Shown: positions 56,055-64,000 of the stretch, piece after piece
How the letters are laid out: each line of letters starts with the position of its first letter
Numbering within the stretch: the stretch's first letter is position 1
Source: Tolypeutes matacus
Taxonomy: Eukaryota > Chordata > Mammalia > Cingulata > Chlamyphoridae
Reading direction: 5' to 3'
Assembly (NCBI GenBank): GCA_026826555.1
Contig: JAKSZT010021121.1
Location: 2,240,470 to 2,304,469 of the forward strand
DNA: 64,000 bases
Position numbers and translations under genes: made by a program
Notes under the pieces: generated by a model
The model's database searches: none
The model's input: the letters and a program-made list of their open reading frames with translations, nothing else
What the model was told of the DNA's origin: nothing

Positions 56055-56330
56055 AGGACAGTGTTTCCCACACTTCACTCATTCTTAACAATTTTTTCCA
56101 TATCTGTGCTACAAGTCCTGAATATTTTTCTTTAAATAGACTTCTGTAAAAACAGTCCAAGCAATCAGTTTCATGAAACACAACTCTGATATGCTTATCT
56201 ATATATATAGCTAGATGTTACAATTCCTATATAATTATTAAAATTGAAATATATTTTTCCATACTCCACCTAAAATTATCTAGCATACCGTCAGTACTAA
56301 GCATGTCACAAATAGAAAAATACTAGTGTA
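56055..56330. mobile_element. Possible hAT-type MITE
   Basis: The opening 'ACAGTGTTTCCCACACTTCACTC' resembles hAT-Charlie termini (CAGTGTTTCCCA...), but the far end is not clearly defined, so only a tentative call is possible. Confidence 0.3.
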
Positions 56331-56339
56331 ATGCAAGAG

Positions 56340-56525
56340 CACAGGCCCAGAGATTTAAACCTAGGTTTGAACAAGTTGCTCAATATTCCTGGTTTCATTT
56401 CTGCATATATAAAATAGAGATAATGCCTAACTTGTTATTGTAACGATTTAGTTGGATAATGTATGGAAAATGCTGAGGCATCACGGCTCATAGTAGACAC
56501 CCAAGCTATGTGCATTTTTATAGTT
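56340..56525 (-). repeat. MIR SINE, antisense
   Basis: 'GCATATATAAAATAGAGATAATGCC' and 'CATAGTAGACACCCAAGCTATGTG' are diverged antisense MIR. Confidence 0.65.
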
Positions 56526-56529
56526 GATC

Positions 56530-57355
56530 TTGTGATGATTTTTCCTTATATATTTTAAATATTTCAAAAGCTTTTCATGTGGCCTGCCAGTTAATTCTGC
56601 TAAACTTATTAGAAAATTCACTGTCTTTGTAGTCTAGGTGACAAAGCAAATTAACGTATATTATTTGTTTTCTCATGAGTCTACTTTACTCCTAGGCACT
56701 TAGGGCCCATAGATTCAAATGACTAAGGGGCTTAGAGAAGCAACTCACCCCAGTTGACTGTTCCAGGAAAACAATGGGACCGAGAATGCTTGATTCCTAC
56801 AGAAGAAAATAGAGTTTTCTTCAAAGACACTAAATAGGGGTTTGAGGTGGGACACCCTACTGTTTTTCTGGCTATACTGGAATTATCCTCCTGCTCAGAG
56901 CTCTGGGGCTTTTTGCCAACAAAATACGGGCCTCATGACCCCCTTAAAAACCTTACTGAAGGTCTGCATGACAGGAAAAATGAGATTTTAAAAAGTACCC
57001 CAGGATCCTTCCCCACTGCACCCATATCCAGTATAACAGATTTAAACTCAGAGCAGCATTTGCTGAAGATAACATTGTTTGCATGAACTTTCCATTGATA
57101 CATCTGGTTTTCCTTTTGAAAAAGGCACTCAAACCCCATAAAACTGAAATCTTTTGAATCAACCACAAATTCCTTATAGCTAACCTCAGCTCAACTCCCA
57201 ACGCACTCTGTGTCTTTAGTCCCTCTAAACCTCATTCCTCTTTTCTCTTCCATCTTCATTAAGTTAGCAGGAGCCAAGCTCACAAGAATAAATCAGTTTT
57301 TCAATTCACTCCATATTAATAAAAAATTACGGGTCATTTTTCTGTCTTAGACCTT
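56530..57355. other. No assignable feature
   Basis: Apparently unique DNA. Overlapping frames of 77-82 codons on both strands at 56847-57201 argue for chance openness rather than a gene. Confidence 0.35.
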
Positions 57356-57359
57356 TGAT

Positions 57360-57575
57360 TTAGAATAGCTACCATTTATTGAGCTCTAAAAATATGCCAA
57401 GTGCTTTTACATAGGATCCTATTTAATCCTTCAGCAGTCTTGCAAGGTAGGTGGTATTTTTCCAGTTTTTCCAGGAAAATTTTCTGAGGAAACAGAAACA
57501 AAGAAAAGTCAAATAACATGCCACCGTCAGGCTGCTGCTAAGTTGTAGAGATGGAAACTCAAATCCAGTCTGTAA
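57360..57575 (+). repeat. MIR SINE, sense
   Basis: 'AATAGCTACCATTTATTGAGC', 'ATATGCCAAGTGCTTTTACATAGG' and 'CAGTCTTGCAAGGTAGGTGG' make a clear sense MIR. Confidence 0.88.
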
Positions 57576-57709
57576 AACTCCAAAACTCTCACTTCTCATG
57601 CCTGTCTCTCTACACAGTAGATTCCTGAGACTTAATTTTCAAACATATTTTGACATTTAAAAACTCCTCATTTGCCTCAGGCAATCATTATCTTCATTAC
57701 TAACGCCAT

Positions 57710-57880
57710 GAGGATGATGATGGTTGTCACTATTAATAAAAGCATCTATTATTCTCTGCTTAGTTATACTAAGTACTTTGCAAACATTGCATCCTTACAA
57801 ATAACCCCTTGAGGTAAGTGTAATTATTCCCATTTTATGGATTTGTACACTGAGTACAGCAAGGACTTTACACCTGTCCA
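57710..57880 (+). repeat. MIR SINE, sense
   Basis: 'AAAGCATCTATTATTCTCTGC', 'CCTTGAGGTAAGTGTAATTATTCCCATTTTATGG' and 'TACACTGAGTACAGC'. Partial. Confidence 0.7.
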
Positions 57881-57944
57881 TGTAATCACACAGCAAACAA
57901 TCTGAACTGCAAATATTAACAAAAAGTAAAGATTTGCATATGCC

Positions 57945-58150
57945 AGTGCCTTTGAAACATTTTCCACACTTATGTAATACCCTCAACAATTCTGTAAGGT
58001 AGACAGCATTATCATCTACATTGTACAAGTGAGGAAACTGAGACACGGAGAAATGCGATTACGACTCAAGGCCACACGTCCAGTGAGGGAGACAGAGAGG
58101 CTGTGAATCCGTTCAGCCTGGTGCCTAATTCAGAGCTCATAACCGCAGCA
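57945..58150 (+). repeat. MIR SINE, sense
   Basis: 'AATTCTGTAAGGTAGACAGCATTATCATC', 'GTGAGGAAACTGAGACACGGAG' and 'GGCCACACGTCCAGTGAGGG'. Third same-orientation MIR within about 800 bp. Confidence 0.82.
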
Positions 58151-58159
58151 TATGCTGCC

Positions 58160-59085
58160 TGACTGTCGGATTGCAGAGGCTTTTTACTCGGGGCAGCTGT
58201 CCACGTTAGTGAATCTGAAACCGTCCCACTCAGTCTAGTTCTTTTCTTTCTCTGGTGACCTCATGGTGTTGAAAGGATTGGACTTGGTGTACAGCATGTC
58301 AGTGGTGATCCCAAGTTATTGTCGTGAATCTTCATCGATGTCTGGGAGTTTGGACTGAATGTTAACGACAAGCAAAGGTGCCCTGCAAGAAGCATACAGC
58401 TTGCAAATTAGGAGCTCTGCTTTGCAGTGTATCATTGTATCATGGTGGATTCCCTTTTCATCGGTTCTTTTTATGAGCAGTGTTGCAGTGTGATGGGATG
58501 TGGGAAAAGGGAAAAAGTAAATATTGAGTGGGAGTGGAGGTGTGGGGAGATTCAGCTGGAAGATGGAACATTGAATAGATCAAAGGGGAAATTGATGCAG
58601 CCAGTTTTCCTTTCAAAAATGAAGATCCAAGAATGTAAGAAAAGAGAGAGATTTTTTTCTATTAATTGCAAGCATGGAAATAGAGAAATCAACATCTGGA
58701 GGAACCCGCAGTGGTAAGCTAGGCTCTAGGAAGGTATTACCTTATATTTAATTCTCAAAGTTTTCATCCATCTGTAAGGGACCCCAAGGAATATACAGAA
58801 TAGCCTAAAGTAGACTATTCTTTAGTCTACTGGAAATTTCTTTGAAGCCACATGTGAAGCCACATTCACATTCATGTTTGTCTTAATATAAAATACTTGT
58901 TTAAATTGCTGTGCAGTCCAATGTCTTAACTTACCTGTATTTTCAAGTAAAAGTGATGTCCTTTGTTTGCATTGACTTTTAGTATTCCTTAGAACATCTT
59001 CCTAAATCAGAGTTTGTAAAGCATCTTCCTACCCTAGACTTATGGGAAGGTGTCCTTCAGCAATACAGAGACAAAGGGAAGAAAG
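58160..59085. other. No assignable feature
   Basis: Apparently unique DNA. A plus frame of 96 codons (58427-58717) has no recognisable domain. A 9-bp inverted repeat AGTAGACTA/TAGTCTACT is at 58809-58831. Confidence 0.35.
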
Positions 59086-59089
59086 ATGT

Positions 59090-59335
59090 GAAGCGGATTA
59101 ATATCGCTTTGACACTATGTATATATGCTAAGTGCTATCTATATAGTATCTCATTCAATAATCCCAACAGATATGCACAGTTGTTATTATCAACCCCATT
59201 TTGCGGCTGAGGAAACTGCAATCCAGACAAGTGAAGCAAATTGCACAAGGTCACATGGCCAGGACATGCAGGAGCCAGAATTTGAAACCATGACTGATTC
59301 CAAAACATAGACTCTTTTCACTAAATCATCCTGCA
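59090..59335 (+). repeat. MIR SINE, sense
   Basis: 'AATAATCCCAACAGATATGCAC', 'CCATTTTGCGGCTGAGGAAACTGC' and 'GCACAAGGTCACATGGCCAGG'. Confidence 0.78.
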
Positions 59336-59674
59336 CTGCTTCTCAAGGTAAAGTGGACAACTAGTAGTATTTATGAACTTAAAGCTGTGATGACAATTAG
59401 ATCAGGAGACTCTCCTGTCTCTGAGGGAAAATATAAAACAAAAGAAAACCAAACTATGAAATTTGACATTCTAATTTGAAGTATCAGCCCAGGTTCTCAC
59501 CTTTGCTGGCTGTAGAATATGGGCCGTCTTGCACTCTAAGACAGTCGGTGCCTTTTATCTCCTCCTTCCAGGTTAGAAAGCAAGTTTTTTATAAAGAGGG
59601 CATACTTTCAATGAAAAAATATATCATATATCATATTTTAGCATGTTATGCATTTTATTCACTCATTCAACAAG

Positions 59675-60150
59675 TGTTTTCTGGTAGACTGAAAAATGGC
59701 CCCAATTCTCTACTCATCCTGCACCCATCACAATGTGTCTCTGTACCACTTTCCATTAATGGTAGGGGTTTATTTCCCCATCCTTTTCATCTGGGCTGCC
59801 CTTGTAACTTGAAGTGACAATGTGCCAGTTCAAAGACTTCAAGAGGCTTTGCCTGCTTCTATTTCTCTTGCTCACTCTTGCACCCTTGTCAGTGCACAGT
59901 GGGAGGTGACACAGAAAGCCCTGTTACCCCCTTTTGCTCCTGGGGACAGCTGCACTCAGAAGCAGGGCTGCCTAGTGGGATATAGCTAACCACATACTCA
60001 CAGGGAAGCACAGCAGGAGCCAGAAGAGATGCCAAGCTAAGCCTGGCTTAAATTGCTGACCCGGAGAATTGTGAGCTAAATAAATGGTTGCTGTTTGAAG
60101 CCACTAAGTTTCGGTGTGGTTTGCTTTGCAGCAAGAGATAGTTGATATAT
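59675..60150 (+). repeat. MaLR/ERVL-type LTR, sense
   Basis: Begins TGTTTTCTGGTAGACTGAAAA and ends 'GCAGCAAGAGATAGTTGATATA'. It includes 'GAGCTAAATAAATGGTTGCTG', a polyadenylation signal close to the 3' end as expected in a sense LTR, and 'GAAGCCACTAAGTTTCGGTG'. Related to 45077-45575. Confidence 0.77.
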
Positions 60151-60159
60151 GCTCACTCA

Positions 60160-60310
60160 GAGATGACTGGGTGCCAACACCGTGGCATTCAGTGGGGACA
60201 TGGTGAGATTGAGTCAGTGTGGGTCTTGTTCTGAAGGACTCAGCACTCCAAATGGGAAGTCAGACATGTAGACACAACATCACAACATGACAAGCTATGT
60301 GATTAATCCA
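60160..60310 (-). repeat. L2 LINE fragment, antisense
   Basis: 'TGGGTGCCAACACCGTGGCATTCAG' followed by 'CTTGTTCTGAAGGACTCAGCAC' is a diverged antisense L2 3' end. Confidence 0.5.
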
Positions 60311-60314
60311 TATA

Positions 60315-60715
60315 GCTTGTGAAATCCTTTTAGGAGGAACAGTTCTACTTCCTCTGTAGAGAAGCCACTATAATTGGGAGCATAATACCAATCGGTTACA
60401 ATAATTTTCACAGTGAGTTATCCAAACCTCAGTCTATATCAGTGGTCACTCAGCAAGGAGCCTTGAGGACTATCCAATTCTATTTATATCTGTTATATGA
60501 TCCCAATTAAGTAACCTCAAAGGGGAGTCAGGAGCTTGAAACCAGAACTTTTTGGATGAAGAGTTTTAGGTAGTATTCTCTTTTTAAATTTGGATTAGCT
60601 AGATATTTGGAGTTACCAAACCAAAATTTCAATCCCCTGGACTTTTAGTAATTGGAAAAATCAATAGACTTCTAGATGCCAGAGATCAGGGTCTTGTTGA
60701 GAAGAAAGAGAGGCA
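60315..60715. other. No assignable feature
   Basis: Apparently unique AT-rich DNA without a notable open frame. Confidence 0.4.
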
Positions 60716-60719
60716 ACTG

Positions 60720-60910
60720 GCCAATAGATTGGTAGAGAAAAGCTAGACCTAGATGCGAATCCCAGCTGACATGTTCACCACCTGTTTGGTTTTGCCTGGC
60801 TCCAGATTCTCCATAAATTTCAAGTTCCCTGTCTTTAAATAGGGATATATATGATACGGTGTACCTTACAAGGTTATGATGAAGACTAAATATGCGTGTC
60901 ACAGAATTAA
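60720..60910 (-). repeat. MIR SINE, antisense
   Basis: 'GACCTAGATGCGAATCCCAGCTGACATG', 'CCCTGTCTTTAAATAGGG' and 'ACAAGGTTATGATGAAGAC'. Confidence 0.72.
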
Positions 60911-60914
60911 TGTT

Positions 60915-61510
60915 AACTCATTTTCTCACTTTCTTCCTTCTTAACTTTCCTTTGCTTTCTGTTGTCATTTCCTACGTTTTCCTATGGACCCAACCGCAGT
61001 CCCAGTACATTAATCTTCATGAAACCGGGACCTGATTATGTGCAAAATGGATGAGTTTGAAGTCTTCGTTGATATCTGTCTTTAAAAGCACAGTTTGAAA
61101 GTAGCTTTCAATGATTGCCTGGATAATAAGATCTATTCATGGTTATGAAGGGCTGAGGAAAGTCTATTTAGAACAAACTCTTTGCATTGAATACAAATGC
61201 ACATATCAGCAGGCAGCCTGTCACTTTGGTCCACAGAATGAATGGTGGTTTCACGACATCTTGGCACTCACAGTGGAATAACTCCCAACTGTTATAGATT
61301 TTTTTTTTCTCAAACATAGACCATCTAATGTTCTTATGAAAATCAGAGAGGAAGTGGGAGAATTTTTTCTCTTCCTTTTCTTTGATATTAACCTCTGTCA
61401 CATAACTCTTGGTTTAATTAGAAAGAACAACTAACAGAAAGCACATGTGAGAATTAAATGCAGAGTGAAGGCTGAATACATGGACTACACATCAGGGCTT
61501 GTTTACAGAG
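60915..61510. other. No assignable feature
   Basis: Apparently unique DNA. A minus frame of 77 codons (61168-61401) has no domain. Confidence 0.4.
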
Positions 61511-61514
61511 TAGG

Positions 61515-61622
61515 TGAAATGACAGCCTCCCTGAGGTTGTTCACCTTTGTATCCCCAGCACCTATAAGAAGAATAAACACTCTAAATAAATATTTGTTAA
61601 ATTAACATATAAATAAATGAAT
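61515..61622 (+). repeat. L2 LINE 3' terminus, sense
   Basis: 'CCTTTGTATCCCCAGCACCTATAAG' and 'TAAATAAATATTTGTTAAATTAAC' are the L2 3' end. Confidence 0.78.
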
Positions 61623-61624
61623 GT

Positions 61625-62335
61625 ACAAGATCATTTTTACATCAGAAACCATAGGCACATAGTAGAAACTCTGTTGGCAGACTTTGTGAGTGTGCACACT
61701 CGTGTAGATCCAAATTGGGCAATTATAGCTCTCTAGCACACCAGTGTCTCTCTCACTTAGCACCCCTGCAGATTGTATAAGGAATGTCCAGACACTTTCT
61801 CTTTCCAGAATGACGCAATGTGGAATGAGAAGACCTGCAGAACACGCTACTCACAGACGAGACAGATGATCTCATCCCCTTCCTGGGCATTCCCAGGCTT
61901 TGCCATTAAAAATTAGAAAACATTCAAGCTCAGTTCACAGGTGGTTGTTTCAGCCCTCAGCAGTTTGTTGGCAAAATATTTGAACTCATCTCTAACTCCT
62001 CTCCAGCTGGGGGAAGGAAAGCCGTGTCAGCTCTTGTCTGGCCTTTTCTTGCAACCAAACGGTCTGGACTTAGCCTAAGAAACTAGGCCATAAAAGGAGA
62101 GAAATGCATTTTAACGCAGCCACAGGGGACAAGCTGTGAGCAACCAGCTGGGGGTGATGGGAGTGGTTAAAAAAGTAAGCAAAGTGTTCCATTGACGCCA
62201 GAAGGCTAAGGTTGTTCTTGGGATTATTTCAAAAGTTTAGGGCCTAAAGAAAGAATGTACCAATTTCTTTTGCATGGCCCAGTTTCACTTAAAATTTCCT
62301 TTGGTGTTAATATATATATACATTAAAATGGTCAC
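61625..62335. other. Apparently unique DNA
   Basis: No named repeat or gene. A CArG-like CCATAAAAGG lies at 62088-62097, but about four such matches are expected by chance in a window this size. Confidence 0.35.
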
Positions 62336-62339
62336 AATT

Positions 62340-62550
62340 CTGATTTATAGATATTTGTTCCTCTACAGTTTACAATGCATTCTAACATGCAAATCTTCAC
62401 ACAAGCCCTGAAAGAGAGGAGTGTAGAATTATCCCCATTTGCAGTTGAGGAGGCTGTGGTTCAGAGAAGGGAGGCAAAATGGTCAAGACAACAAAGCTAG
62501 TGAGCAACAGAACAGGTAAGAGACTCAAGATCTGGTTAATCTGATGTCTT
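62340..62550 (+). repeat. MIR-type SINE, sense
   Basis: 'ATTATCCCCATTTGCAGTTGAGGAGGCTG', 'TGGTCAAGACAACAAAGCTAGTGAG'. MIR/MIR3 group. Confidence 0.6.
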
Positions 62551-62744
62551 TAAGTCTAAATCTTTCTCTAATCAAACCTTCAGTCTAAGACTTAAAATTG
62601 ACCCCTACACATCAAGCACAGTGTTCATATCTCCCAAATGTTTTCTACATCTTTTTCTTCTCTAGTCAGTCATTAGATACCTATTTCAGACACATGGTCT
62701 GGATAGGTAAGTCTGTGCACAAACCAAACTGAAGTCCACATGAT

Positions 62745-63240
62745 GCCTCACATCCAAACAGAGCTCCTAGTTCTGCCTTCCAAACCTGCCTCCTCCTCTC
62801 ATTATCCCTTACCCACCAAGCTCTTTCTTTCAGAAAATGGCATCTCTAGTTTTCAAGTTCTAAATATAGAAGGCATCCTTGACGCCCCTCTTTCCATAAC
62901 CAGTTTCTCCAACCAATCCATAATACCATAGGCCAGTTTTTGTTTCCAAAATGTCTTGACTGTCCACTTTTCTCCATCTTCATTCTCACACCTTATTTCA
63001 GACCACCATTTTTGCTCTCCAGATTATTTTAAAAGCCTCTTAGTTGCTGACTCCCACTTCTGCTCTAGCCCCTCCCCTTCATTTTCTCTAATGGAAACTA
63101 GAGTGGTTATGTTAGCATATATTGGTTTCTTGTGCTTACATCCCCAAAAGCTCCACAATACGTTATCAAATCTAAAACCTTTAACATGATCATGAAGTTC
63201 TGCACCATCTAGCTCTTGTCTTTCTTTCCAAATTTATGTG
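62745..63240 (+). repeat. L2 LINE (ORF2 3' region), sense
   Basis: 'GAAAATGGCATCTCTAGTTTTC', 'GAAGGCATCCTTGACGCCCCTCTTTCC', 'AAAGCCTCTTAGTTGCTGACTCCC' follow the L2 ORF2 C-terminal coding order. Frames are broken. Confidence 0.72.
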
Positions 63241-63564
63241 TAACCTTTTTACATTTGTTAATTATATTCTAGGAGCCACAAAAGAAAGGAGAAAAATCTT
63301 CATAAGAATAAAACCTACAAATAAGAAAACAGATTGGAAAGTATGAAGAAGTGAGTTTGGTGATATTGTCTGAGCTGCTGAGTTCACCTGTGACCCAAGA
63401 ACTAGACAGCTGAATTTTTGACCAATATATCCTTATGTTCCCTATACTATATTCCCATTTTTTCATATATCCCAGTCATGTCCTTTTGAGCCTTTTCTCC
63501 TCCATTAGTAGATCCAATCTAAGGTCAGATATTACATTTACTCATCATTGCCTCTTTTGTTGCT

Positions 63565-64000
63565 CTTTTTTTTCATTATGAAAACATATATACAACATAA
63601 ACCTTCCCATCTCAACCACTCCCACACACACATTAAGTGGGATTAATCACATTCACAGCACTGTGCTAACCTAATACCAAACATTTCCAGAACTTTCCCA
63701 TCACCCCAAACAGAAAGTCTGTACCTATTGTGCATTAAATCCCCATTTTCCCTCCCCCACTGCCCCTGGTAACCTATGCTCTATTTTCTGTCTTTCATGT
63801 GTCTGCATATTATAGCTATTTTTTTGTGAGTGGAATCAACTCAATATGATGTCTTCAGGGTTCATCCATGTAGTGGTATATCTCATAACTCCATTCCTTT
63901 GTAAGGCTGAGTAACATTCCACTGCATGTATACACCACGTTTTGTTTATCCACTCCTCTGTTGATGGACACTTGGATTGCTTCCACCTTTTAGTTATTGT
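63565..64000 (-). repeat. L1M-type LINE 3' region, antisense, cut by the window end
   Basis: 'CACATTCACAGCACTGTGCTAACC', 'GCCCCTGGTAACCTATGCTC', 'TGAGTGGAATCAACTCAATATGATG' and 'CTGTTGATGGACACTTGGATTGC'. Landmarks match 32235-33000. The element continues beyond base 64000. Confidence 0.88.

Noticed and set aside
58809..58831. 9-bp inverted repeat AGTAGACTA/TAGTCTACT
   Set aside because: Several such hairpins are expected by chance in 64 kb and nothing around it suggests function.
62088..62097. Perfect CArG consensus CCATAAAAGG as a possible SRF site
   Set aside because: About four matches to CC(A/T)6GG are expected by chance in 64 kb, and no promoter context is visible.
1..64000. CRISPR array, operon, phage or other prokaryotic system
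   Set aside because: The window is mammalian repeat-rich DNA. The tandem arrays present are microsatellites and L1 monomers without unique spacers, and no prokaryotic gene is visible.

Overview
This window is gene-poor mammalian nuclear DNA. I found no intact protein-coding gene, rRNA, tRNA gene or CRISPR array. The species clue is two dimeric tRNA-derived SINEs (29489-29756 and 52398-52850) whose heads match the xenarthran DAS-SINE family known from armadillo. With the non-primate L1 and LTR types here, they point to Xenarthra, most likely an armadillo (Dasypus); a sloth is less likely. Family names are from memory of consensus sequences, not from a database search.

Layout. 1-5.3 kb: an L2 fragment, an L1-like 3' end, a Tigger1-like DNA transposon with both TA target duplications but an internally deleted transposase (2818-4821), and a MER5A-like element. 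5.3-20 kb: MIR and L2 fragments, MaLR-type LTRs, a possible 3'-transducing retrotransposon (7190-7972), a microsatellite holding an assembly gap, and a MIR split by a 414-bp insertion. 20.17-28.18 kb: the most informative region. A solo LTR with a 5-bp target duplication is split by a near full-length, inactive L1. The L1 5' UTR is an array of about ten ~110-bp tandem monomers, and its ORF1 and ORF2 each carry a tiny insertion flanked by target duplications. 28.7-36.1 kb: LTR fragment, SINE, MIRs, and antisense L1 sequence with a MIR nested in it. 36.1-37.5 kb: an antisense endogenous-retrovirus 3' end that stops at the polyadenylation site and runs into poly(A), suggesting L1-mediated copying of a retroviral transcript. 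38.9-39.1 kb: a short processed retrocopy with a 16-bp target duplication. 39.4-42.6 kb: LTR-type and L1-like antisense repeats. 43-64 kb: mostly L2, MIR and LTR fragments in apparently unique DNA, a (TCTA)n tract with a second gap, the second DAS dimer, and an antisense L1 cut by the window end.

The elements do not form a functional pathway. Together they record nested transposition: ancient L2 and MIR, then DNA transposons and MaLR-type LTRs, then L1, then SINEs and other L1-mobilised copies. The only candidate host coding segment is a weak one: a possible splice acceptor followed by a 54-codon open frame at 43053-43219.
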